Of a DNA stretch of 64,000 bases, positions 1 through 8,453 are shown one piece after another. The DNA is taken from assembly GCA_018362895.1 (NCBI GenBank), contig JAHALR010000006.1, forward strand, positions 62,001 through 126,000. Reading direction: 5' to 3'. Source of the stretch: Clostridium sp. Its GTDB lineage: Bacteria > Cyanobacteriota > Vampirovibrionia > Gastranaerophilales > Gastranaerophilaceae. Within the stretch, counting starts at the first letter, position 1. Every line of letters begins with the position of its first letter. The notes under the pieces were generated by a model. The model did not search any database and was not told the DNA's origin. It saw only the letters and a program-made list of their open reading frames with translations. The translations under genes and the position numbers were made by a program.

Positions 1-228
1 TTAGATAACAATAATAAAAATGAGAGAGAGAAAAAGAACGATGAGCCTTTGATTAAAGGTAAAAAAGCAACAAAAAAGATTGTTCGAACTAATGTTGTCA
101 ATAAACGTAAATCTGATATACAAAAAGAAAACGATAAAAATAAAACTGTTAACGATAATGGACCTAAAAATGTTGCAATAAACATTAATCTTTTTAATCA
201 AGATACAACAATTGATTATGAAAATTAG
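1..228 (+). CDS. C-terminal end of a truncated hydrophilic protein
   Basis: Frame 1 is open from the first base of the window for 75 codons and ends at TAG 226-228. The start lies outside the window. The translated tail is very rich in Asn, Lys and Asp and ends in a slightly more hydrophobic stretch (VAININLFNQDTTIDYEN). No domain is recognisable. The opposite strand also has an open frame here (1-201), but its product is an implausible Phe/Ile-rich string, as expected from the antisense of Asn/Lys codons. The gene converges on the hydrolase gene that ends at 259. Whether the protein is longer and what it does cannot be told from this fragment. Confidence 0.5.
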   Translation, partial: LDNNNKNEREKKNDEPLIKGKKATKKIVRTNVVNKRKSDIQKENDKNKTVNDNGPKNVAININLFNQDTTIDYEN

Positions 229-258
229 AAGTAAATTGATTTTATTGAATATAAAAAA

Positions 259-1428
259 TTATTTTAAATAAAAATATTTATAACCGTCGTTGTATGTTTT
301 AATTATATTATTTGCAAATCTTTTGCCGTTAGACCAATAAGCCATGTGCGAAGAAATTATGCTTGTTCTGCATTTAATTCCCGAGCCGTCATAGATGAAC
401 CCTCCGTTTGGTATTGTGTCTTTGGTCATTTCTGATTCCAACAAATCTGTTATTGTTGGTTTTGAAGAAAGCGGCATCCCTATAAAATCATTTGCATAGT
501 TGAGAACAATGAAGAAAATATCATGTTCAACTATATATTTTAAAGCAAGTTGAACAAGTATGTTTGAGGAAGTTCCTGTTTTTGCGGCAGAAGAATCAAA
601 AGTAGTCAACGGTGTACCAAAAACTACGATACCTTTGACCGCTCCTTCCGGTGAGCAATACTTTTGTGTGTAACTGTCCAGTTTTGGAAATTCTTGTTTC
701 AGGTATGCAATGTTTGGATTTGTTACAAATTCATCATTGTCTGTGTAGAATAAGATTTTGCTTTCTTTTAAGGCATCTAAACAGGTCGGTTTAAATTTAT
801 GTTTTTGTATTACATTTGCAAAGTATCGCCCTACGTAGGAATTATCATTAGTATTTTTGATATTATTGATATCTATAACAGGCATTTTTTGAGTCAAATA
901 CTGTGATGCAAGAAGACTGCCTGCACTGTATCCGTATAAAATTACTTCATTACTTTTTTCGTTTTCTGCTTTAACCATATCATTTAAATTGTTAAGAAGC
1001 GGTGTTGCATTAACAGGTTTGCTTATCCAGATTGCATCATGCAAAGTGTGAGAAAGCGTGGCTCTTCCAAACTGTGCAATTTTGGAACCGGCGTTTTTTA
1101 CATAAGCAAGAGCTTTATCTAATACTCTTAGATTTTCTTCTGTTTTGTCGGCCCAGAAAAATATAATCTCTTTTTCGCCGATTTTTTTCTCTCCATTTTT
1201 GAGGAGTTTCTTATACATTAACGGATCATTTTGGATTTTTGAAACCATATCATCATGAACATTACGAACTGATTCATCAAAAGCTTCTTTTGTTTCATAG
1301 GCTCCGTGAATATATATAATGTTGATTGATTTTGCATCAGGTTTTACAGGTAATGTATTTGTTTTTGCTTCACAAATATTTAATGATGATAAAAATATAA
1401 TAATTGTGATTATAAAACTTATTCTCAT
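259..1428 (-). CDS. secreted alpha/beta-hydrolase-like protein
   Basis: The 389-residue product starts with a signal peptide (about residues 1-21, hydrophobic core then CEA). A strand followed by HG (IIYIHGA, about 37-43) and the elbow G-Y-S-A-G at 166-170 fit an alpha/beta-hydrolase (lipase/esterase-like) fold with Ser168 as candidate nucleophile. The acid and His of the triad cannot be assigned by eye; a late His in SSHMAYW is a candidate. The start ATG has a good ribosome binding site (AGAGGT, 5 bases upstream). It lies 29 bases downstream of proS on the same strand and may be cotranscribed with it. Substrate unknown; an envelope or extracellular role is inferred from the signal peptide. 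Confidence 0.7.
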   Translation of the reverse strand: MRISFIITIIIFLSSLNICEAKTNTLPVKPDAKSINIIYIHGAYETKEAFDESVRNVHDDMVSKIQNDPLMYKKLLKNGEKKIGEKEIIFFWADKTEENLRVLDKALAYVKNAGSKIAQFGRATLSHTLHDAIWISKPVNATPLLNNLNDMVKAENEKSNEVILYGYSAGSLLASQYLTQKMPVIDINNIKNTNDNSYVGRYFANVIQKHKFKPTCLDALKESKILFYTDNDEFVTNPNIAYLKQEFPKLDSYTQKYCSPEGAVKGIVVFGTPLTTFDSSAAKTGTSSNILVQLALKYIVEHDIFFIVLNYANDFIGMPLSSKPTITDLLESEMTKDTIPNGGFIYDGSGIKCRTSIISSHMAYWSNGKRFANNIIKTYNDGYKYFYLK

Positions 1429-1457
1429 ACTTACCTCTGTACTGTTACTATTAATAA

Positions 1458-3224
1458 CTATTTAATGTATGGTTTGAGCGTGTTGATAACCTTTTCAACT
1501 GCTTCATCTGGAGTAAGTGTCATAGTTTCGCCTGTTTCTCTGACTTTGAATTCAACAAGACCTTCATTAATAGTTTTTCCGACAGTTATTCTGAGCGGGA
1601 AACCTATCAAATCGGCATCTTTGAACTTAACGCCGGCACGTTCGTCACGGTCATCCAAAACAGCTTCAACTTTAGCTTTTAGAAGTTTTTCATAAAGCTC
1701 ATTGGCGACCTTCATTTGAAGCTCATCTTGTATATTTACCGGAACAATATCAACGTGATATGGCGCAATGGCAACAGGCCATTTGATTCCCCATTCATCG
1801 TGATGGCGTTCGACTGCTGCTGCGGCTGTTCTTGAGATTCCGATTCCATAACATCCCATGATGAATGGTTGTGTTTTTCCGTTTTCATCAAGATAAACTG
1901 CATTCATTGCTTTAGAATATTTTGTTCCGAGTTGGAAAATGTTTCCTACTTCGATACCTTTTGTTACGTACAAAGGTGCACCGCAATCAGGGCATTTTTC
2001 ACCCTTTTCTACAAGTCTTATGTCTGCAAAAATCGGTTCTTCAAAATCAGAAAGATTTACGCCAACAAAGTGTTTGTCCGTTTCATTTGCACCTATTACA
2101 AAGTTTTTCATTTCTTTGGCTGTCAAATCAGCGACAACTGTGATTTTTTCGCCTTCGTATTCTTCAGGGATTTTGACCTGTTCAATATCTTTAGGTCCTA
2201 CAAACCCTTTGCTTGCGCCGAAAATTTCTTCAAGTTCAGCAGGTGCCGCACTTCTGATTTCATTGGCGCCTACTGCATTCATAACCTTTGTTTCTTCAAA
2301 AGTTTTGTCTGCTCTGATTAATGCCATAACAATTTTGTTATCTGCAATATAAATCATAGATTTTAAAATTATTGTTTGAGGGATTTTTAAGAAATCTGAC
2401 AGTTCTTCAATTGTTGTTGTGTTTGGTGTATCAACTTTTTTGAATTCGTTGAAATATTTTGTTCCGTCTATTTCTGCCGGTTCAAGAACTGAAACAGCGT
2501 GGTTTGCGTTTGCTGCGTATCCGCAGTTCTTGTTTTTACAGAAGAATACATCATTTTCACCGGCATTATTTTCTGTATCATCAATCAAAACCATATATTC
2601 ATGAGACACAGCTCCGCCTATTGCTCCTGAGTCTGATTGAACAGCTTTTGTTTCCAGGCCGCAACGTTCAAATATTTTGTAGTATGCTTCTGCCATATCA
2701 GCGTAGGATTTTTCCAGTCCTTCTTGAGATGAATCGAAGCTGTAAGCATCTTTCATAATGAATTCACGTCCTCTTAAAAGACCGTATCTCGGGCGGACTT
2801 CGTCACGAAATTTTGATTGAATTTGGTAGAGGTTAACAGGCAGCTGTTTATAAGATTTAATACCCTCTCTGGCAACAGAAGTTATGACTTCTTCGTGAGT
2901 CGGACCAAGGCACATACCTCTGTTATGACGGTCTTTGAGTCTCATCAGCTCTTTTCCGTATACGTCCCATCTGCCGGATTCTTTCCAGAGTTCTTCGGGC
3001 TGCACAAACGGCATAAGCATTTCTTGCGCGCCAGCTCTATCCATTTCTTCTCTTACGATATTTTCAACTTTTTTCAAAACTCTCCACATCAAAGGCAAAT
3101 AGTTATATACTCCTTGTGCGAGTTTTCTTATGTACCCTGCTCTTACAAGCAGCTTATGACTCATTACTTCAGCATCTGAAGGAAATTCTCTTAGTGTTTG
3201 TACAAACAATTTTGACATTTTCAT
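1458..3224 (-). CDS. proS: proline--tRNA ligase
   Basis: Class II aminoacyl-tRNA synthetase that charges tRNA-Pro in the cytoplasm. The 588-residue product has the bacterial-type layout: an N-terminal catalytic part with motif 1 (REEMDRAGAQEMLMP), motif 2 (FRDEVRPRYG then GREFIMKDAYSFD), a large inserted YbaK-like editing domain (roughly residues 230-390), motif 3 (GCYGIGISRTAAA) and a C-terminal anticodon-binding domain (APYHVDIVPVN). The ATG at 3224 is chosen because AGAGG lies 11 bases upstream; a TTG at 3233 is in frame but only two bases from that site. The upstream divergent gene starts about 110 bases away. Confidence 0.97.
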   Translation of the reverse strand: MKMSKLFVQTLREFPSDAEVMSHKLLVRAGYIRKLAQGVYNYLPLMWRVLKKVENIVREEMDRAGAQEMLMPFVQPEELWKESGRWDVYGKELMRLKDRHNRGMCLGPTHEEVITSVAREGIKSYKQLPVNLYQIQSKFRDEVRPRYGLLRGREFIMKDAYSFDSSQEGLEKSYADMAEAYYKIFERCGLETKAVQSDSGAIGGAVSHEYMVLIDDTENNAGENDVFFCKNKNCGYAANANHAVSVLEPAEIDGTKYFNEFKKVDTPNTTTIEELSDFLKIPQTIILKSMIYIADNKIVMALIRADKTFEETKVMNAVGANEIRSAAPAELEEIFGASKGFVGPKDIEQVKIPEEYEGEKITVVADLTAKEMKNFVIGANETDKHFVGVNLSDFEEPIFADIRLVEKGEKCPDCGAPLYVTKGIEVGNIFQLGTKYSKAMNAVYLDENGKTQPFIMGCYGIGISRTAAAAVERHHDEWGIKWPVAIAPYHVDIVPVNIQDELQMKVANELYEKLLKAKVEAVLDDRDERAGVKFKDADLIGFPLRITVGKTINEGLVEFKVRETGETMTLTPDEAVEKVINTLKPYIK

Positions 3225-3332
3225 AGTTTGCAAATCCTCTTATATTACATTTTCTTTAATGTTAGCACAAAAAACAAGCAATTTTTTTTCTTCATCTATT
3301 TTGTTGCAAATATCGGACAGAAAGGTGTGAAA

Positions 3333-5249
3333 ATGAAATTAACCGGAATAAATCCTTTATCTTATAAAGCTTTTACCAACCCTATTAAATCCAATATAAA
3401 ATCCTTTAAAGGTACAGAAGATAAGTCTGACGAAAAAGACTCTTTTGGAAGTGAAAAGTCTTATAAAAAAGCAATTAAAGAAAAAAGAAGCAATGGAAGT
3501 TTATTAAGAGAATTGTCGCACGAATATGGTATAAGCCTTAATCAAGTTTCCAGAATAGCTTTAGAGGAACAGGCAAAGGAATTATTGAAAGACGGAGAAC
3601 TTCCGAAAGAATATTATACAAAAGCGCAGAAATTAAGAGAAGCAACGGGTCTGCCTGAAGAATATACAGAAAGACTTTTGCATCTGGTTGTTTCAGATCA
3701 CCCGTTATTTGTAAAGGATACAGAAAAAATTAAGCAAAATATAAATGATTGTGCAAAAAAATTTGGTGTAAGCAAAATTGATTTTGCAAAAACCGGTTTG
3801 AATTACACTTCAGTATTTATAGAAAAACCCGAAACGTTAGAGAACAATGTCGAAAACAGCGCAAAACTGTTGGGCATAAGCAAAGAAGAATTTATCAAGG
3901 CGGCTATGTTGTATCCCGCGCTGTTTTGTTCTGCGCCCGAAACATTGAATGAAAAAATAACCGAAATGGCAAGCTGTCTTGATATTCCTAAAGAGGCTAT
4001 GTTAAAAACGGCTCTTAGAGTGCCGTCAATATTTGTAAGAAAAACCGAATCAATAAAAGAAAATATAGAAAATTCGGCAAAGCTGCTGGGAGTTTCTAAA
4101 GATGCAATTATAAAAGCTGCTCTAAAAAATGCAGGTATGCTTACGGTGCCTGCCGAAACAAAAAAAGCCAATATAGACAGAAATACACTGATACTGGGGC
4201 TTGCACCGAAAAAAGTTGCTGCAATATCACTTGCTAATCCTGCTATGTTTTACATAACAGAAGAAACTTTAAGAAACAATATCGAAAAAAACTCCGAAAT
4301 TCTGGGCATAACACAAGAAGCATTTATAAAAGCAGCAGCCAAAACCCCTAACCTGTTTTCTCTTACATCTGAAACGATTAACCAAAAAGTTGAAGAAAAC
4401 GCCAAAATACTGGGGTTAAAAAAGGAAGACTATATAAAAATTGCATTAAAAAACGGCAGACTATTTTTATATAATGCAGAAACACTGAAAAATAACGTTG
4501 AAAAATCGGCTGAAGAATTTTCAATGTCCGAAGAAGCGTTTATAAAAGCTGCCTCAAAACATCCGAATTTGCTTCTCCAATCAACTGAAACCCTGAGCCG
4601 AAATTTAGAAGGAACAGCTCAATTAGTTGGAATTTCCAAGCAGGAGCTTTTAAAAACGGCTATAATTGCACCAACTCTTTTTGTTATGTCCCCTGAAACA
4701 ATTAATCAAAATGTTGAGGACAGTAGCGAGCTATTGGGGCTGGACAAAAATGAATATGTAAGAATGGCACTTAAAGCTCCGAATTTATTCTATCAGCTGC
4801 CCGAGGTATTGAATGCAAATGTTGAAGGTGCCGCTGATTTAATATGTGCATCTAAGGAAGAAATGATTGAAAAGCTGAAAATAAGCCCTTCTCTAATGGT
4901 ATATAAGCCCGAGTCGGTATATGAACGCGTTCTTATTCAGGATTATTACAAACAGCTCAAAGGGGTTTCGACAGACAGGCTCATAGACTCGGTTAATAAT
5001 TACACTACATATTCCACAGACTATTTGTACGGTATGATTTTGAAATATCTTATCGGAAGCAGCAACGGAAAGCTTTTGCCCGCAGGTAATCCAAAGAATG
5101 TGGTGACAAAATATATTAAAGAAGCTCCTGAAAAAAATTATGTCTTTAAAATCCCCTCGCATGAAGTGACAGGCGGGCTGGTAAAATATTCACAGCAGCT
5201 GTCACAGGATGTTTTAGGCAGGCAGGCTTTTGAATTTATTTATGAGTAA
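3333..5249 (+). CDS. protein with eleven 36-37-residue mTERF-like helical repeats
   Basis: The 638-residue product is dominated by a tandem repeat. Ten units of exactly 36 residues (108 bp) run from 3831 to 4910, preceded by one 37-residue unit at 3720-3830. The consensus by eye is E-T-L-x-x-N-V-E-x-(S/N)-A-x-x-L-G-I-S-K-E-E-F-I-K-A-A-x-x-x-P-x-L-F followed by three or four variable residues. The alternation of two amphipathic helices with a conserved LG(I/L) turn and P-x-L-F resembles mTERF motifs, otherwise typical of eukaryotic organelle nucleic-acid-binding proteins; this resemblance is by eye only. An N-terminal region of about 125 residues and a C-terminal 110-residue region lack repeats. 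The ATG at 3333 is preferred over the longer frame from 3228 because AAAGGTG lies just upstream. Function unknown; nucleic-acid or protein binding is inference. Confidence 0.85.
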   Translation: MKLTGINPLSYKAFTNPIKSNIKSFKGTEDKSDEKDSFGSEKSYKKAIKEKRSNGSLLRELSHEYGISLNQVSRIALEEQAKELLKDGELPKEYYTKAQKLREATGLPEEYTERLLHLVVSDHPLFVKDTEKIKQNINDCAKKFGVSKIDFAKTGLNYTSVFIEKPETLENNVENSAKLLGISKEEFIKAAMLYPALFCSAPETLNEKITEMASCLDIPKEAMLKTALRVPSIFVRKTESIKENIENSAKLLGVSKDAIIKAALKNAGMLTVPAETKKANIDRNTLILGLAPKKVAAISLANPAMFYITEETLRNNIEKNSEILGITQEAFIKAAAKTPNLFSLTSETINQKVEENAKILGLKKEDYIKIALKNGRLFLYNAETLKNNVEKSAEEFSMSEEAFIKAASKHPNLLLQSTETLSRNLEGTAQLVGISKQELLKTAIIAPTLFVMSPETINQNVEDSSELLGLDKNEYVRMALKAPNLFYQLPEVLNANVEGAADLICASKEEMIEKLKISPSLMVYKPESVYERVLIQDYYKQLKGVSTDRLIDSVNNYTTYSTDYLYGMILKYLIGSSNGKLLPAGNPKNVVTKYIKEAPEKNYVFKIPSHEVTGGLVKYSQQLSQDVLGRQAFEFIYE

Positions 5250-5374
5250 TAGTGTGTTATTTGTCTGAGCTTGCTTCATAGACTTTAATATAATTACAAA
5301 AAAACTTGATAATAATTTTTCAGCAGTCTAAAATTGTAGTACTAAATAAACTTTTACAGAAGGGAATGAAAACA

Positions 5375-5575
5375 ATGAAAAAAGATATTCATCCGGAATA
5401 TAAAAAAATGAAAATTAAGTGCGTTTGCGGCAATGAAATTGAAACAGGTTCTATCGAAGAAAACATTACTGTTGAAATTTGCAACAAATGCCATCCGTTC
5501 TACACAGGTAACCAAAAAATTATGGATACTGAAGGTAGAGTTGAAAGATTCAAAAAAAGATACGAAAACAAATAG
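5375..5575 (+). CDS. rpmE: 50S ribosomal protein L31
   Basis: Small ribosomal protein of the large subunit, 66 residues, the usual length of the family. It starts MKKDIHPEY and has the zinc-type cysteines: Cys16 and Cys18 (CVC) and Cys36 and Cys39 (CNKC), followed by HPFYTG, so it is the zinc-binding form. The ATG at 5375 is chosen because AGAAGGGA lies 10 bases before it; longer in-frame starts (5306, 5366) have no usable ribosome binding site. It stands alone, followed within 20 bases by a strong terminator. Confidence 0.95.
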   Translation: MKKDIHPEYKKMKIKCVCGNEIETGSIEENITVEICNKCHPFYTGNQKIMDTEGRVERFKKRYENK

Positions 5576-5593
5576 TCAGTATCAAAAAGATTT

Positions 5594-5624
5594 AAAAAGA
5601 GCCTTAAAAGGGCTCTTTTTTTTG
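5594..5624 (+). terminator. intrinsic terminator after rpmE
   Basis: AAGAGCC and GGCTCTT form a seven-pair stem around a short A-rich loop, followed by a run of eight T. It begins about 20 bases after the rpmE stop codon. Confidence 0.85.
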
Positions 5625-5646
5625 TGGATAAAACTTCTTCCGCAAT

Positions 5647-5682
5647 AAAAAACAGCTCCGATTTCTCGAAGCTGTTTTTTAT
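5647..5682 (-). terminator. intrinsic terminator after tuf (possibly bidirectional)
   Basis: AAAAAACAGCT and AGCTGTTTTTT are perfectly inverted around a 12-base loop. It lies about 50 bases beyond the tuf stop codon and has T-runs on both strands, so it can stop tuf transcripts and also back up the rpmE terminator. Confidence 0.8.
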
Positions 5683-5734
5683 ATTAAGTCTTGTATTACC
5701 TGCGTTTGGCAAAAGCCTATCCGCAAGAAATACG

Positions 5735-6943
5735 TTACTCAACGATTTTATCTACAACACCGGCACCAACTGTACGTCCGCCTTCTCTGATAGCGAATCT
5801 CATACCTTGTTCGATAGCAACAGGTGCAATTAATTCAACGTCCATAACAACGTTGTCACCAGGCATAACCATTTCGCCTTCGAATTTGATAGAACCAGTT
5901 ACGTCAGTTGTTCTGATGTAGAACTGAGGTCTGTATCCAGGGAAGAATGGAGTGTGACGTCCGCCTTCTTCTTTTGTCAAAACGTAAACGTTAGCTGTGA
6001 ATTTAGTGTGAGGTGTGATTGATCCGGGAGCAGCCAATACTTGACCACGTTGGATTTCAGTTTTGTCAACACCACGGAGCAAAGCACCGATGTTGTCACC
6101 TGCAAGACCTTCGTCTAACAGTTTTCTGAACATTTCAACACCTGTAACAGTTGTTTTCTTAGTTTCGCCGAAACCAACAATTTCAACTTCTTGACCAACT
6201 TTAACACGTCCTCTTTCAACACGGCCTGTTGCAACTGTACCACGGCCTGTGATTGAGAATACGTCTTCAACCGGCATCAAGAAAGGTTTGTCCAAATCAC
6301 GTTCAGGAGTTGGGATGTAAGAGTCAACAGCATCCATCAATTCCCAGATTTTGTCAACCCATTTATCTTCGCCTCTTTTGATAGAACCGTTAGCTTGAAC
6401 AGCTTCTAAAGCTTTCAAAGCAGAACCTTTAATTATAGGAATATTGTCACCGTCGAATTCGTATGAAGATAACAATTCTCTAGTTTCCATTTCAACGAGG
6501 TCGAGCAATTCTTCATCGTCAACCATATCGCATTTGTTCAGGAATACAACCAATTTAGGTACACCAACCTGTCTTGCCAAGAGGATGTGTTCTCTTGTTT
6601 GAGGCATAGGACCATCTGTTGCAGCGATAACGAGAATACCGCCGTCCATTTGAGCTGCACCTGTAATCATGTTTTTAACGTAGTCAGCGTGACCCGGGCA
6701 GTCAACGTGTGCATAGTGTCTGTCTGCTGTTTCGTATTCTACGTGAGCAGTAGAGATAGTAATACCTCTTGCTTTTTCTTCCGGAGCAGCATCGATTTCA
6801 TCGAATTTTTTAGCTTGAGCTTGACCAGCTGCTGCCAATACAGAAGTGATTGCTGCTGTCAATGTAGTTTTACCGTGGTCAACGTGGCCTACTGTACCAA
6901 TGTTAACGTGCGGTTTCGTACGTTCATACTTTTCGCGTGCCAT
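5735..6943 (-). CDS. tuf: elongation factor Tu
   Basis: GTPase that delivers aminoacyl-tRNA to the ribosome. The 402-residue product carries the G1 loop GHVDHGKT at residues 19-26, the switch I region RGITIS, DCPGH, and NKCD in the G domain, followed by domains II and III. A ribosome binding site (AAGGAG) lies 9 bases before the ATG. The gene stands alone here, not next to fusA or rpsL as in the str operon of many bacteria. Codons are noticeably biased (for example GTTGAA and ACAGGT repeated), as expected for a highly expressed gene. Confidence 0.98.
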   Translation of the reverse strand: MAREKYERTKPHVNIGTVGHVDHGKTTLTAAITSVLAAAGQAQAKKFDEIDAAPEEKARGITISTAHVEYETADRHYAHVDCPGHADYVKNMITGAAQMDGGILVIAATDGPMPQTREHILLARQVGVPKLVVFLNKCDMVDDEELLDLVEMETRELLSSYEFDGDNIPIIKGSALKALEAVQANGSIKRGEDKWVDKIWELMDAVDSYIPTPERDLDKPFLMPVEDVFSITGRGTVATGRVERGRVKVGQEVEIVGFGETKKTTVTGVEMFRKLLDEGLAGDNIGALLRGVDKTEIQRGQVLAAPGSITPHTKFTANVYVLTKEEGGRHTPFFPGYRPQFYIRTTDVTGSIKFEGEMVMPGDNVVMDVELIAPVAIEQGMRFAIREGGRTVGAGVVDKIVE

Positions 6944-7049
6944 TAGAGTAATCTCCTTTTGTTCTAATTGTTATCTACTACTTTTTCTATTGTGTTTCAA
7001 ATAGTTGGCTGCTAACGAGTTAGCATTAAAGGCATATTATGCCCTTCCC

Positions 7050-7055
7050 ATTATA
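7050..7055 (-). promoter_or_regulatory. tuf: candidate -10 box for tuf
   Basis: Read on the minus strand this is TATAAT, giving a leader of roughly 100 bases before the tuf ATG. The leader contains two inverted repeats: one around 7026-7044 and a seven-pair one at 7011-7026 (TGCTAAC/GTTAGCA). A TTGACA at 7080-7085 is 24 bases away, too far for a standard -35. The -10 call is tentative. Confidence 0.4.
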
Positions 7056-7179
7056 CAATCTTATATGCTCATTTTATTTTGTCAAGGCGCAATTTTCGAG
7101 CCATTTTTACATGTTGAATTGACTTTTTCAATAAACTCATTAAACAGATGTTGTAGCTATTGTTTTAAGGATATGCAAA

Positions 7180-7551
7180 GTGTTTTTTACAAGAAAAAAA
7201 GAATGTACTCATTCAAGAGTCACCCCCGATAAAGATTCATGTTATTGTCCTGATTGTGGGAAATATATTGAAAACAAGTGGTATCTGGCAAGATGCAGTT
7301 GCTGCAATATAAAAAGAAAAAGCATAATTAAATTCGGAACAATTCTGCCTGAGACAAGATATTGTCCTAATTGCGGGGCGGAACATTTTCATATTGAGCC
7401 TGTAAAAAATATAAACTTCATAGACATTAATTTCGCAGTGCTTGTAAAAGAGGTCAATGAAGAATTATCAAGAAACAGAAGCCAGAGCTGGCTTGAAAGA
7501 GAAGACAATGAGCCTGTAAAACTTTTAGGTTTGAACTTAAGTTTCGGTTAA
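7180..7551 (+). CDS. small protein with zinc-ribbon-like cysteine pairs
   Basis: A 123-residue hypothetical protein. Cysteines occur as pairs: CYCPDCGKY, then CSCC, then YCPNCGAEH, an arrangement expected of one or two zinc ribbons. The C-terminal half (about 45 residues) is acidic and helical without motifs. The start is GTG at 7180, supported by AAGGA 8 bases upstream. It is transcribed divergently from tuf and precedes tpiA by 65 bases. A role in nucleic-acid or protein binding is only inferred from the cysteine pattern; the protein is not recognised. Confidence 0.7.
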   Translation: MFFTRKKECTHSRVTPDKDSCYCPDCGKYIENKWYLARCSCCNIKRKSIIKFGTILPETRYCPNCGAEHFHIEPVKNINFIDINFAVLVKEVNEELSRNRSQSWLEREDNEPVKLLGLNLSFG

Positions 7552-7616
7552 TCTTGATAAATCCTTTTGTTTAAACTACTATACACTCGTTGGTTACAAA
7601 TAAGAGGAGACAAATT

Positions 7617-8393
7617 ATGTCAAGAAGACCCGTAATTGCAGGAAACTGGAAAATGCACAAATTGCAGTCAGAATCTGCTCAATTAGTTAACGATTTAATG
7701 AAAGAATTGAAAGATATGGACAAAGCAACAATGCCAGAAGTTGTTGTTGCTCCTGTTTTCACATCTTTATATGCAGTTAACAAAGCTATGACAGACTGCG
7801 GCTGTGGCAGAGTTAAACTTGCCGCTCAAAATGCTTATTTTGAAACAGAAGGTGCTTTCACAGGTGAAGTTTCTGTTGAAATGGTCAAAGATGCCGGTGC
7901 TGAATATGTAATCATCGGTCACTCTGAAAGAAGACAATATTTCGGTGAAACAGACGAAATGATTAATAAAAAAGCTAAAAAAATCCTTTCACTCGGTTTG
8001 GTTCCTATCATTTGCTGCGGTGAATCTCTTGAACAAAGAGAATCAGGTGTAACTGACTCTCACATTGCTTCACAAATCAAAGCTGCTTTAGACGGTTTAA
8101 CTTCTGAGGAAGTTGCTAAATCAATCATAGCTTATGAACCTATCTGGGCTATCGGAACAGGCAAAACTTGTGATTCTGTTGAAGCAAACAGAGTCATCGC
8201 TATGATTAGAAATGTTGTAAAAGAAATTGCAGGTGAACAATCAGCCGATGCTATCAGAATCCTTTACGGCGGAAGTGTTAAACCTGCTACTATCGCTGAA
8301 CAAATGGCACAATCTGACATCGACGGTGCTTTGGTTGGCGGTGCAAGTTTGAAAGCTGACAGCTTTGCTCAAATTGTAAAAGGTGCTATGTAA
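7617..8393 (+). CDS. tpiA: triose-phosphate isomerase
   Basis: Interconverts dihydroxyacetone phosphate and glyceraldehyde 3-phosphate in glycolysis. The 258-residue TIM barrel shows the substrate-binding Asn and Lys in AGNWKMHK, the catalytic His in IGHSERR, the catalytic Glu in YEPIWAIGTGK and the phosphate-binding loops GGSV and GGAS. The ATG at 7617 follows AGAGGAGA; the longer frame from 7590 has no such site. Codon use is regular, suggesting high expression. A terminator follows 13 bases after the stop. Confidence 0.97.
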   Translation: MSRRPVIAGNWKMHKLQSESAQLVNDLMKELKDMDKATMPEVVVAPVFTSLYAVNKAMTDCGCGRVKLAAQNAYFETEGAFTGEVSVEMVKDAGAEYVIIGHSERRQYFGETDEMINKKAKKILSLGLVPIICCGESLEQRESGVTDSHIASQIKAALDGLTSEEVAKSIIAYEPIWAIGTGKTCDSVEANRVIAMIRNVVKEIAGEQSADAIRILYGGSVKPATIAEQMAQSDIDGALVGGASLKADSFAQIVKGAM

Positions 8394-8406
8394 GCTAAAT
8401 TACAGA

Positions 8407-8436
8407 AAGCCTCTATATTAAATATAGAGGCTTTTT
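8407..8436 (+). terminator. intrinsic terminator after tpiA
   Basis: AAGCCTCTATATT pairs with AATATAGAGGCTT, a 13-pair stem with a 1-base centre, followed by TTTTT. The convergent gene on the minus strand ends 18 bases further on, so the hairpin may serve both. Confidence 0.85.
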
Positions 8437-8453
8437 ATTTTATATAAATGTTG

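Noticed and set aside
1..201. Minus-strand open frame of 66 residues
   Set aside because: Phe/Ile-rich antisense of a plus-strand Asn/Lys frame that is open from the window edge.
1869..2352. Plus-strand frames of 150 and 137 residues
   Set aside because: They lie entirely inside proS on the other strand; residue content (Phe/Cys-rich) is that of antisense frames.
3803..4171. Minus-strand 122-residue frame
   Set aside because: Antisense of the 36-residue repeat tract; its regularity comes from the repeat, not from coding.
7050..7085. TTGACA plus TATAAT as a standard tuf promoter
   Set aside because: The two boxes are 24 bases apart, too far for one promoter; only the -10 was kept as tentative.
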